The notes beneath the pieces are model-generated. The model did no database searches, was not told where the DNA came from, and was given only the letters and a program-made list of their open reading frames with translations. 64,000 bases of DNA, taken from Nicotiana tabacum (Eukaryota; Streptophyta; Magnoliopsida; Solanales; Solanaceae). The stretch lies in the NCBI RefSeq assembly GCF_000715075.1, contig NC_134095.1, forward strand, positions 46,106,806-46,170,805, given 5' to 3'. Below, piece by piece: positions 34,882 through 45,785 of this stretch; the first letter of the stretch is position 1, and each line of letters opens with the position of its first letter. The position numbers and the translations under genes were made by a program.

Positions 34882-36129
34882 TGTGATGGTAACATGCGTC
34901 GTGCCGCGACATTAAATCATGCACTTCTTTAGAGGCAACCCATGTCTTTTTCTTCTTGTTTTCTTTGATTTTCTTTGTAGTGTAGGATTGATTTTTGAGC
35001 TAATTGGTTGTGAGATGTTGCAGGGATTGTGTTGATACAATGCAAAACATTTTGGAAAAATTGAACAGTCTCTGAAGTTGCCAGTGTGGCCGCATTGCAC
35101 TTTGTGTTGTCCGCACTGATCAAGGCCAAGTGAGGTACTGTCTGAAGATTGTCACCATGGCCGCATTCCATTTAGTGCGGACCACGGTGGACCTCCATGG
35201 CTGCAATCTGTTTTGTGAGGACCGCGGAGGTTGCCTTCTCAAGCTTCTTCTGAACAAACCCAGCGCGGTCCGCGGTCTGTTTTGTTCGGCCACGCTGGTA
35301 GGTATGACCGGGTCCCACAATTTTCTATAAATAAACCTCAGGGGTCACCGGTTACCCTTTTCGAAAAATTGATTCTCAGAGACCTAAAAACTACTGTTCA
35401 TCTTCCCTCTTCTTCGTAATAGCTTGTTTGCATTGTGTTTCTTCATTTCTTCTTAAATACCTGGTAACAATTCAACCACTTCTTGTTATTTTAATTATTT
35501 AATTTCATTTTATGGCCTTTTCTATTAACTATGTAGACTTCTTCCCCCTATAATTCTTTAATTTTGATGATAGTTTAGTTTAATTGTTAGAATTTTGTGT
35601 GCCTGATGAGTATTATTAACTGGGTGAATTGAGTAGGGACAAAGTTAGGTGAAAACATGAACAAAAAGGCAAAACCCATGAACCCTAACTCAGTGCCTTG
35701 GCTAAGCACCCACCGCGGACTGCGGTCCCTTTTGTGTAGTTCGCAGTGCTGTGATGCGGTCCGCATTACCACTTTGTGCGGACCGCAGTGCTTATGTTTT
35801 GAAAGATTGACTTGTTGCCCAGTGCGGCCGCACTACATTTTGTGTGGACCGCGCTGGCCCACCGCGGCCGTGATGCTACTTTGTGCAGACCGCGGTGGTG
35901 AGATTCAGAGGATGAATTTTTAGACCTTACCCCCAATGCAGACCGCGGTTGCTTTTATGCGGTCCGCGGTGACTTCAGTGCCTCCACACTCCTTTTTGTG
36001 CGGTCCGCGGTGCACTGTGTCTGCAACATCTTCTGCAACTTTTGGGCTTCTGTTCTGAAATTCATTTTCCACAACCGATTCACTGCCTGTGCTGATACTA
36101 ACAAAGCTAGATGTTTGTACTTGCAGAAA
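34882..36129 (+). other. Athila inter-ORF region with dyad repeats and internal TATA-like box
   Basis: 1.25 kb between integrase and the env-like ORF with no coding signal. It holds more than a dozen GCGG(A/T)CCGC-type dyads (35080-35300 and 35700-36020), including a perfect 9-bp hairpin GCGGTCCGC / GCGGACCGC at about 35757-35787. A TATAAATA lies at 35326-35333. The LTR promoter has the same two ingredients. Confidence 0.55.
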
Positions 36130-38175
36130 ATGGTTAAACAACGAGGCAAAGGCTCAAAACAACCCAGCCGAGGTGATTCATCCCAGGGAGGGAAGCAAAG
36201 GATGGTAAAACTCACTCCCCAGGCTAGAAAAAACATCAAAGACATGAGGAAGGCCATAAAAGCGGCTGACAGAGCCATTGACAACTCGGGGAGTGAGTAG
36301 GAGCCCTCCCAGGAGATCTCTTCAGATTTAGTTCCACTATACATCCCGTATCCGGAGATGGCCATACATAGAGACATTTTTCCCTCGTCCCCCGATGCTC
36401 AAGCTTTAATCAACATTTCTTCTAGGTCGTCTGAGGGCTCAGCAGCAGGTAGTGGGGATGAATACTCTACCTCTCCAACAGCTTCAATATCTGGAGAGGG
36501 TGCTAGAGGTGATGAGGGAGATGGGGAGTTACCTAGGGGTGGTGTGCCTCAGGTTGGGGTATTGACCAGACTAAAAATTCCGCTGTTTGGGAAGATAGAT
36601 TCGTTAGCCAGGTGGCATTCCACAAGTTTAGGGAATGGTGGCCGGCACGAAAGTTGATTCTTGAGAGGAGCTTCATTGACAGAGACCTTCTGCCCCTACA
36701 CCCTAATGTACATAGACAGTTTCGAGTTCGAGTAGGTTGGGAGCACTTTAAAGATAATTGTGTGAAGTCGAATGAGCACATGGTCAAGGAGTTTTATAGC
36801 AATGTGGCCCACATCTTGAAGGGCACTAAAGTGACCAAAGTGCGAAACAAAAATGTGGTATTTACCGGGAAGGCACTAAATGAATAATTGGCGTTCAATG
36901 AAGAAGATGAGTCCCTTTACAATGAAAAGTTGGCAATGGGCGAGGAGGTTCATCCGTGGTTAGCTTCATACCTGACAATCCCAGGTACGGTTCTAGAGTG
37001 GTTGCAAGCAGGGGTAAAAATACTTCGGAGGACATTTAACTTTGAGGCTAGCGGTGGTTGACTTTTGTGTGTAGTCGGCTCGACCCCAATACCTATGATC
37101 AGACTATTTCACTTGCCCGGGCTGTTCTTGTTGCATCTATTATGGCGGGATACCCTATCAACATGGGCAATGTGATGTCCCGCGTCATTTCTGCAGTGGG
37201 GGTTGAGCATGACCGAAACTACCCTTTTCCCAGCACCCTCACTATGTATTTCCGGGACCTAGAGGTGGAGAAGAGACCTTTTGACATCAAGGTCAAACCT
37301 GTGGCTCTGTTTTTGTGGTATAGTTTAAAGGGGTCAGACAACCCCAAGGACAAGAATTACAAGCCGCCTGCTTCTGCCCCAACTGGCCAGTCTGAAGAGC
37401 TAGTTGCGGTAGAGCCCTCCACTGAGCCTGCCTCCACAATTGCTGACATGCCTCCCGGACCTTCCACTACTGTTGGCCCCTCTACTTCAGCTGCCCGGGG
37501 ATTCTATCTTTCGGGGCCCATCCTATCACCGCCCACCAGCTGAGCCAGACACTTCATAGCTTGAACAACTGGATATCGACTGCTTCATCCAAGTTGTCTA
37601 CATTGACCTCCACCATTGCGGCTCAGTCGGCACCACAGCCAGTGCAGGTGCCCCAGTCTATCGAGGATTCACTTAAGGAGATTCTTGCCAACCAGCAGAA
37701 GATCCTTGATTCTCAGGCTGCCTTGTCTAAGGCAGTGGATTCACATGGCAAGGCCCTGAAGGAGCTTGCCAGGGAGCACAAGAAGCTGCGCAAAACATGG
37801 GCTTCCAAGGAGTCTGTGAAGGAGCTTAGAGCGGATGTGGACAGACTGAAGGCAGACCAACTGCATTTAGATTTGCTATTTGAGGACCCAGCTCCAACAG
37901 CAGTACCAGCAGTAGAGCCACAGCAAGAGCAGACACAGAGTCTTCCTAAGAAGAAGAGGAAGCTCCCTAGTGTAGATGAGACGATCATCCAGTTGGCGGA
38001 CCCACCAGAGGCTTCCTCCAGTCAGCCACAGGATGTTTCTGATATTCAACCCGTCCAGGTCCAGGCCCTAGTCCCAGCAGCTAAGCAGCAGGAGACCGAG
38101 AACCATTTTGAGGTTCCCACGCATACAGAGGACCCGGGGACCATTGATGATCCCATGCAGACGGACACCGCTTAA
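36130..38175 (+). pseudogene. Athila third ORF (env-like), with plant-transposon domain, coiled coil and nuclear localisation motif
   Basis: Starts at the ATG at 36130 (MVKQRGKGSKQPSRGD), basic. One frame continues to about 36600 with a TAG near 36298. The middle part, in other frames, encodes ILERSFIDRDLLPLHP, HMVKEFYSNVAHILKG and TFVCSRLDPNTYDQTISLAR, which resembles the putative plant transposon protein domain of Athila third ORFs. The last part (37561-38175, 204 residues) has a coiled coil (ILANQQKILDSQAALSKAVD, LREL-type heptads) and PKKKRKL at 37945-37965. I see no signal peptide or transmembrane segment, so an envelope role is not supported. Confidence 0.75.
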
Positions 38176-39201
38176 GGAGTTCCCATATCCTTTCCTTATA
38201 CTTTTTGGTGCTTATTTGTTTAGTTGGCATTAGGGACAATGCCAGCTTTTATTTGAGGGGGTGCGGCCTACATTTTTGGATGACTGTATATATTGTTACA
38301 TTTTATGTCTTTTTGATCTTCTATTGGTCTGTATATAATTTTACATTTAGCTACTTTTATCGCATTTTTTATCTTCTCTTTGGTCTATATATAAAGTTAC
38401 ATTATTGTATATATTCATCCCCCATTGTATATTCAAATCTCATATTGTACATATTCATTCTATCTTCTATTTTTGGTAAAAAATCCTCGTTTTTAGCTTC
38501 TTAGATAGGCTCGTAGCTTTCTGTTTCGTTTTTGGCGCTTCAATAAGCCTTTGGTTTTCTTAATGCCACGGTTCTTTCCAAAGGTGGAGTATTGTGTGAA
38601 CCGGGTGGCTCTTCCCGATGATGGATGGCGTGACAACTTTCTTAATGGTTTGAGTTCGTTTTTGTTTTTATTTTTGGTAGCTTATAGTTAAGGGTACCTC
38701 AAGAAAAGCTTCACTTGGGCCTAACACATTTGTCTTTGATCCCATGATCAAAGACAAGTTGTTATGTTTAGGATGGTAAAAGTCGTGACCTTGAGACTCT
38801 TGTGTTGACCAAACAATCATCATGTGGTCTTTCAGGACTATTGTGTACGTAATCATGTCTATGGTTGTTGTGGGCCCCCGACTCTATGTCTTTAGCAATC
38901 CTTGAGCTTGTATGGTGAGAAATCGAACTGTGAGTCCAAGTCCCGAGCCAATGGTCTAAAACTTACCCTGAATGTCTGTTGAGGCAAAATCTTGAGTGAA
39001 ATTTGGCTTGAGAAGTGATTATAGGCTCTCCTTGATCCAAATGATAGTTGGACAACTCCATAGCCCACCAATGATATAATCCCTAGTTAACCCTTTTGAG
39101 CCTTAAACCTTTTTCTTTCAAGAACCAATACTATAAGCCTATATCCATTCTAAAATATACCCTCTTTTGGCACCCGATCTTCCCTTGAGCAATGGAAAAA
39201 G

Positions 39202-39222
39202 TTTAAGTTTGGGGGGAGAGAC
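39202..39222 (+). other. Internal duplicate of the Athila polypurine tract
   Basis: TTTAAGTTTGGGGGGAGAG resembles the terminal TTAAGTTTGGGGGAGT at 40021-40035. It lies about 810 bp upstream of it. Confidence 0.5.
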
Positions 39223-40019
39223 GAGAGAGGGAACAAAGTGGTAAAAGGTACTAAAGCGAAGAAAATGAAGGCAATGAAAAAGAAAAGAAAAGAAAAAAGA
39301 CAAAAAGAAAGCCCAATGTGAAAAAGAATAAAAAGGGATTCAAGAAAAAACAAAAGAGAAAAAAAAGGTGTGGAAAAAGTTGAAAAAATGAGAAACGTTT
39401 TGAAGTGCATAAAAAAGAGTGACATTATGTCTCTCTAACCCCTTAAAAAGAAGTGAGATACTCAAAGAGTCAAGAGAATTGAGCCAAATGAATCAAAAGA
39501 AGTGCTTAAGGGAAAATGGAACCCATTTAGACCAAAAACTTTTCCCACCCTGAACCAAAAGCCTTCACATTGACTCTTCAAAAGCCCTATATGATTTTGA
39601 GTTGAATGGCGCTTACATTAGTGGATACTTACATGAGGGGCAAGCATATGGTACTTAGAGCCGGATTTGTGGCCTTTCCTTGAGAGAGATGAGTGAATTC
39701 CCATTAACCTTGGTTTGTGTGCTAATACTCTAAAAGGTGAGGTTTGCTTAGGGAGAGTTGAGGATGTGCGAGTTTGGGTTCCACAATGACCAAAGTAATT
39801 GAGAAAGTTCTTTGATGTAATGAGTCAACTCTTGATGCTCTTGTGCCACACTTGATCCATAGTTTTTCAAAGTTTAAATGTTGTGAATGATTCATTCGTA
39901 TTGAGGGCAATTGTTAGTCCCAATTGATGCTTGTTGAGTCACTTTAGGATAGTTGGAAATACTTGGATTTTCCCTTAAGGGGTGGGTCTTATCTTGTTTG
40001 CTTGAGGACAAGCAAAGGC

Positions 40020-40035
40020 TTAAGTTTGGGGGAGT
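40020..40035 (+). other. Athila polypurine tract
   Basis: CTTAAGTTTGGGGGAGT immediately precedes the 3' LTR start TGATAAG at 40036. Confidence 0.8.
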
Positions 40036-41669
40036 TGATAAGTAGGGATTTTAACGAGTTTCATGCTCCTTCTTGACTATGCTTTGATTATTAATCATTA
40101 CAAAATAGTCCTAAAAGGCTCATAAGTTGTGCTTGATTGCAGGTTTGATCGACAAAGTGACGAAATGTCAAAGATCGGCTCAAAAGGAGTGAAACCTGCT
40201 CAAGTATCAAGGACAAAGTAAACTGAGGGCAAACAGGCCTAGTGCGGACCGCACAAAGTCAAATGCGGCCGCACTAGGTGATTCAGAGAGATGGCAAAAC
40301 CAGGTTGCAGGCAATGCGGCCGCAGTCCACATTGCGCGGTCCGTAGTGAAGGTTCCGCGGTCGCACTGCCTTTTTGTGCGGTCCACAGAAGAGAGATTCA
40401 GAGAGATGACAAAAACCAGGCTTCAGGCAAAGCGGCCGCGGTACACATTGCGTGGTTCGCGGTAAAGGTTCTGCGACGCACTACCTTTTTGTGCGGTCCG
40501 CAGAAGAGATATTTAGAGAGATGGAAAATGCCAATGCGGTCCACGGTCATGGTTGTGCGGACCGCGACAGCTGCCTCCGCGGCCGCGGTCCATCCTACGC
40601 GGTCCGCGGAGCCCAAGTCAGAGAGCCCAGGATTGAAGTCCAAGATCCTAGCGCGGCCGCAGTCCATTTTATGCAGCCCGCGCTGACCCCGCAGGGGTAT
40701 TTTTGTCCAGTTTTTTTCAGCCTAGTATAAATAGAATATTTTACCATTTTTAGGTCATCATATATATCCAGAACTTAGCTGCGCTCGTGGGAACTTCATC
40801 TGTAGCCATTTTTGGCATCTTAGCTTCAAATTAACGATAGATTCTTGTATTTTAATTTAGCATTTAATTAATATGCCTTGTTCTTTATCTATTTCTCTAT
40901 TTTCTCCTTCAAGCATGAGTAGCTAAACCCATTAGCTAGGGTTGTGGCTCAACCCTAGTGTGGGTAATTGATGGGTGTTGCCATCTATTGTTAGACTGAC
41001 TATGGGTGTTTGTTATTTGGGTCAATTTTATAGTTTAATCTATGAATTGGTGGTTGCAAACACTGGTTTGTGCTAAGTTGACTTGGCTCTTCTTGAGAAA
41101 GAGAGCCTAAGTCTCCAAAATTGACCCAACAAGGAATTGGGATGGACTAAAGAGAATTGATAGTCCCAATTAAAGGGTTAAACCTCGAGAAAGTAATTAC
41201 CCAACTTGAACCCTAGTTGTTTGAGCTAATTTGCCTACCCGTTTGGTCTCGAGAGAGTCAATTGGGCAAAATCATTCTCTCTACCGAGAGGTGTGAAAGT
41301 GGGTAAAATTGTACAACGGTTATAGCATAAGAACCAATTATATCAATCGAACCTTAGTAACAGCTACCCGTCAATTAGCCACCTAGGTAATGTCACGACC
41401 CTAGTGCCTTTCTTCCCATTAGATACACCTTAGCAATTATCTTGTAGCATAATCTAGTTTCAATTAATAATTTGATAATAGTAGTTTATAACCGCAAACC
41501 CAAAAATGTATAGAAGTGACATTAGGAACAAATACACAACTCTAGTCTAGATAGATACTCGACTCCATTCCTAGCTCCCTGTGGAAATCGATCCCGACCC
41601 TCATATCGGGTAAAAGCTATTGCGACCCTCTCTTCCTACCTTTTAGTAGTGTGGAGTTGGCAGCGATCA
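40036..41669 (+). repeat. Athila 3' LTR
   Basis: It starts TGATAAGTAGGG and ends GGCAGCGATCA. It is collinear with 27489-29115. It carries the same 117-bp tandem units and TATA box (about 40729). Confidence 0.9.
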
Positions 41670-41674
41670 CCTAA
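41670..41674. other. Target site duplication of the Athila element, right copy (CCTAA)
   Basis: CCTAA directly after the LTR end; matches 27484-27488. Confidence 0.85.
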
Positions 41675-43128
41675 CACCCTTCTTATATCATCAATAGGAA
41701 CGTTTTCCTATTTGGTCAAGGTATTGATTTTCTATTGGAGTAAAAGTTTAATTTCTAAAATTAAACTTTATATATAATTTTCCTTTTTGAAAATCGAATT
41801 CATTCCAAAAGAGAATTGTCGACACGCCCTGGACTAACGTTAGTCCAACTCTAAATTGGATCTAACAAATTAGTCACCATTAATATTTATATAAATATCT
41901 TATATAAACAAATATTAATTTCATGCACTAAACATATATCACATATATATTTTCAAGAGATATAATTTAATTTTCTATTCCAAATAGAAAATTTTAATTT
42001 GTTCACAATATTAATTATATCCATTGTGCTAGCAAAGAATATAATAATATTTCATTTGGACTAATAATTTAATTTATTTGACTAATTAAATTCTTTAATT
42101 TAATTATCAAATAATTTAATTAATCCTTTAGCAAGGATCAGAACACTCGTTAGTGTGTGACCCCATAGGTTCAATACTAAGCCGGTAGTAAATTGATCAC
42201 ATCAATATACTATTCAAGGGTGGAGTCTAGCAACACTCCTTAACGACCAGATAGAATGAAGTATACAATTTACTCTCAAGAACCAGTAGAAGAATAATGT
42301 GGTAATTCCTTCTGTCCTTATAGTTTTGGGTCACTCTAGTCCTATGGTTCAACTGTCAAATCCAAATAGGCAACCAACTACATATTCATGCCAAATATAA
42401 TCGACCATTGAATGACCTAAGAAACCCTTTTCTTCTTCCATTCAATTGCTCTGGCCAAGGTCTTAGTTTGGTCGTTTATAATTCATGACAACATGGAGCT
42501 TAAACTCATTACCAAGAGTTGACACATTCCATCTTGATCAATCACTAATTCTACAAGTATTCAATCGTACCTATTATCCTTTCAACTATTGCTCTAGGGC
42601 CATAGGTGTCTAGTATTAAAGCACAATAAATAACTTGTTAATTACTGTGACGATCTCAGGTCAAAGGAAACTTTTACATCACATTCTTCAAGAGAATATC
42701 CTATTGACAGTTTATGGTAATTCTAACCATTCGAAATTATCCAATGAGTCGGTTCAATGATCATATCTCTATATGCATCATCTATCTATGTCATTTAGTT
42801 AATGAGATCAACTAATCTTTATCCCATAAAGACGATCACATAAATATTGATCCAACGAGATTACTAATGTCCAAATTAATAATCCTACGATCAAGAATAA
42901 ACTTAGATTAAATTATAAGAAACTTTACTCTCATTATCATGATCTCCATCACAATGCCAAGTCTCAAAATTTAATCAAGGACCTTATCAAATTAATTAAG
43001 CAATTAATAATAATGATAAAAGAATATCAAATGCCATATATATTTTATATCAAATAACGTTCACAAAAATATGTTCAAATCATCAAATATGATATTGGAT
43101 CTAGGGTATATCTACTATATCCCTAACA
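41675..43128 (-). repeat. Copia-A 5' LTR, second part (U3 side)
   Basis: Continues the LTR begun at 27043 and ends CCCTAACA at 43128, so in element sense the LTR starts TGTTAGGGATATAG, a usual copia start. A/T-rich. I see no coding signal. Confidence 0.75.
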
Positions 43129-44238
43129 AATTCACTATAGCAACAAGAGTACAAAAGAGCGTACAAAATTAGAGTAAATATTCTAATTAATCCCAAATAC
43201 CTCTGAGAGAATAACCTCACAAGATCACTCCAAAGAAAGGGGGTCACACAAGTGTTTTCCAACACTCAACTCTCTTAGAAACAACTCTCAATAAAGGAGG
43301 AGAGGAATAAACAAGAAATGAAGATTCAAGTCTTGTCAGTGTGTTTAAAATGAACTAATGGCCTTTCCTTTTATAGGCAAAAAAGCCTTGACCTCCAAGA
43401 TGTAAAAGAAAATATACAACTTGTGCAAATATTATCCACCACAACGCGACACCCCTCGCATCGTCAGGTATTTTTCGCGCGGAGGAGATCGCCTAGCGAG
43501 GGCTATAGCACGGTGGGTCTCGCTTCAAAACTTGCACCGCATGCTTCTTTGCTTGCGTTTGAGATCACCTCACCAGGTATTTGGCTCACGACAGCCCTCG
43601 CATCGCTAGATTATTTATCAGCTACATGGGTTTGGAACATGGAGACTATGTGATTTAATTCAAAGAAGAGGAACATGTACATGGCTGCAAAAGAGTACAT
43701 GGAGCTGGGATGGAAACACACTACAAATGAAGATTCAACATCAAGGGAGGGTGTCTCACATCATCAAATTCCGGACAGTGGCTATAGTTGGGCAAAAAAA
43801 AGCTAGCTATTTGTGCATGATGCAGAGCTGGGCAGTGACAATCAATGAAAGGGGCTATTTTTGCAAGCAGCAGGTTATTCAACTAGACATTACTTATAAT
43901 GGGCCTCAAAGGGCTAGTTTTAAATTATAAAAGCTACATTATATTTCATGTGATATCATTGTTGAGTACTTCATTCAATTTTGATAATAGGTTAAATGTA
44001 GTTTTCAAAGTTTAATTCTTTCGTTTCTTAGGATTTCATGACAATTTATTTTTTATTTCATTATATATATAAAAACTAGACCTAGGACTGCCTAGTGGAT
44101 TGATTAAAAAAATATATCCATCACACAATGTAATATTTTTTGGATCCAAAAGAATATTGCCAACAAGGTCTATTTTGCAAATAGGCTTATGCTTATGTGA
44201 GATGGACTTTACTAGCCAAAATATTGACCATATTATAA
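43129..44238 (-). repeat. Copia-B 3' LTR fragment
   Basis: It contains a minus-strand TATA box TATAAAAGG (43375-43367) and, just upstream in element sense, a CpG-rich stretch with repeated CTCGCATCG and GCGAGG words (43438-43610). The exact LTR start near 44238 is unclear because the expected TG is not evident. Confidence 0.5.
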
Positions 44239-44240
44239 AT

Positions 44241-44250
44241 CTCCACCTTG
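44241..44250 (-). other. Copia-B polypurine tract
   Basis: Element-sense CAAGGTGGAG, a purine run of the kind found before copia 3' LTRs. Confidence 0.5.
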
Positions 44251-44314
44251 GCCTAATTTTGGCTGATATAGTAAATTTGCTCCACCCTCTTTTCAAAAGC
44301 CTATATGGGCTAAA

Positions 44315-44829
44315 TCATTCTTCATAAATAGCAATCAAGTTCATGCAGAGCTTGAACTTGCCAACTGGAAGAGGCTTTGTGAACATGTCAGCAGGATTGT
44401 CTCTAGTGTTGATCTTCTGAATAGAGAATTTTTTATTAGCAATGGTTTCCCGGATAAAATTATATTTGATGTCAATATGCTTCGTCCTCTCATGATATAT
44501 TTGGTCTTTAGTCAAGTGAATGACACTTTGACTATCACAAAAATAATAATACCACCTTGGTGTAAACTGAGTTCAACAAATAAACCCTTCAACCATAAGA
44601 CTTCTTTGATAGCCTCGGTTATTGCCATATATTCTGCTTCAGTAGTAGATAATGCTACTACATGTTGTAATAGCTTTCCCGCTGATAGCGCAACTATCAA
44701 TAATGCAAAATACATAGCATGTTAGTGTTCTTTTGTCAAGATCACATGCATAATCTGAGTTTACAAAACCAACCAAAGAGTTAGTATTTCTCCCAAACTC
44801 CAAACATGTGTTTGAAGTACCTTGCAAGT
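44315..44829 (-). pseudogene. Copia-B RNase H, C-terminal part
   Basis: Fragments in two or three frames: [19 protein letters not shown] with the first catalytic Asp, [20 protein letters not shown] with the catalytic Glu, IYHERTKHIDIKYNFIRE, then NPADMFTKPLPVGKF, which is the usual C-terminal end of copia Pol. The final stop is near 44315. Frameshifts at about 44510 and 44715 break it. The upstream part is cut by the Ogre-2 LTR. Confidence 0.88.
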
Positions 44830-44917
44830 GTCACACCTCCTTTTTACATACCCGAGAGGGTACAAGGGAGTTTTTTCCAATTAAAGGACAATCGAAATGG
44901 GATTTGTTAATTTATTT

Positions 44918-44928
44918 CAGAGTCGCCA
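44918..44928 (-). other. Primer-binding-site mimic in the Ogre-2 3' LTR
   Basis: CAGAGTCGCCA, element sense TGGCGACTCTG, as at 8329-8339 and 62467-62477. Confidence 0.6.
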
Positions 44929-45184
44929 CTTGGGAGATTTAGGGTTTCCCCAATTTTAATCCCGAATCGAGGAAAAGAATGACTCCATATTACAGTCTGC
45001 GTACCAGAAATCCGGATAAGGAATTCTGTTAACCCGGGAGAAGGTGTTAGGCATTCCCGAGTTCCGTGGTTCTAGCACGGTCGCTCAACTGTTATATTCG
45101 GCTTGATCATCTGATTTTATACAAATATGAACTTATGTGCAAATTTTAGCTTTTTACCGCTTTCATAATTATTATTATTATTTT

Positions 45185-45785
45185 TACAAGGAATTGCAAC
45201 GTTGTGAAAATATATCTCAAACCGCGTTACAATCAATGTACCCGTGGTCGTCGACACATTTTGACTCCGTTGAGATTTGGATTTGGGTCACATCAATGTG
45301 CACCCGAGTTTAAGAAAATTAAATTATTAAAGGCGCGCCTAAAGCGACTAGCGTATTATCTACTTTGGGTAGGGCCGTGGAATTTTGCTAAACGATCCAT
45401 CCCGAAGTCTAAGCAATTTTAAAACAAGTATTTACTGAGGGCCCCACAATTTTGTATTTTTATTCGGCGAGGCTCATCTCGTTCTTATTTTTCAAAAGGA
45501 ATTTGCAACGTCATGGACACGCATCTCGAACCACGTCACAATCAATGTACCCGTGATTAGAAACACATTTCGACTCCGTTGGAATTTGGATTTGGGTCAC
45601 ATAAATGTGCACCCGAGTTTAAGAAAATTAAATTATTAAAGGCGCGCCTAAAGCGACTAGCGTATTATTATTTTGGGTAAAGCCGCGGAATTTCGCTAAA
45701 CGACCTGTCCCAAATTCTAAACATTTAATACATACATTTAACGAGGGCCCCGCCATTTATGTATCTATCCAGCGAGGCTCATCTC
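45185..45785. repeat. Tandem duplication of about 300 bp inside the Ogre-2 3' LTR
   Basis: Two units each contain TTGCAACGT, CAATCAATGTACCCGTG, GGCGCGCCTAAAGCGACTAG and GCGAGGCTCATCTC in the same order. The LTR starting at 62379 has one diverged unit only. Confidence 0.8.

Larger units (their letters stand above)
38176..40035 (+). other. Athila 3' untranslated region
   Basis: 1.86 kb without coding signal. Features: a T-rich stretch (38260-38480), a second polypurine tract at about 39202-39222 identical over its core to the real one, and a 200-nt A/G-rich tract (39220-39420) directly after it. The true polypurine tract ends at 40035. Confidence 0.6.
27489..41669 (+). mobile_element. Athila-like Ty3-gypsy element with env-like ORF, complete but degenerate
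   Basis: LTRs of 1627 and 1634 bp, target duplication CCTAA, a decayed primer site, gag, protease, RT, RNase H, integrase, a 1.2-kb inter-ORF region, a third ORF (env-like), a 3' UTR and a polypurine tract, all on the plus strand. The order and the protein motifs (DLGASINL protease, GIDFMGPF integrase) are those of the Athila lineage. At least ten stops or frameshifts break the coding regions. Confidence 0.9.
12381..43128 (-). mobile_element. Copia-A: Ty1-copia element interrupted by a chromovirus and an Athila element
   Basis: Remaining pieces on the minus strand are: 5' LTR (27043-27488 plus 41675-43128), tRNA-Met type primer site (27031-27041), 5' untranslated region, gag (25449-25978), then protease, GAG-pre-integrase and integrase (12381-13986). 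RT, RNase H and the 3' LTR would lie beyond Ogre-1, left of the window. The gag-protease-integrase-first order is typical of copia. Ogre-1 inserted immediately downstream of integrase. Stops and frameshifts show that it is inactive. Confidence 0.8.
43129..44829 (-). mobile_element. Copia-B: 3' end of a second Ty1-copia element
   Basis: An RNase H tail (44315-44829), a polypurine tract (44241-44250) and an LTR fragment (about 43129-44238), all on the minus strand. Copia-A apparently inserted into this LTR at 43128/43129 and the Ogre-2 LTR into RNase H at 44829/44830. The rest of Copia-B is expected on both sides, outside the window. Confidence 0.65.

Noticed and set aside
36130..38175. True viral envelope gene
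   Set aside because: No signal peptide, transmembrane helix or glycoprotein-like Cys pattern; it has a nuclear localisation motif instead.
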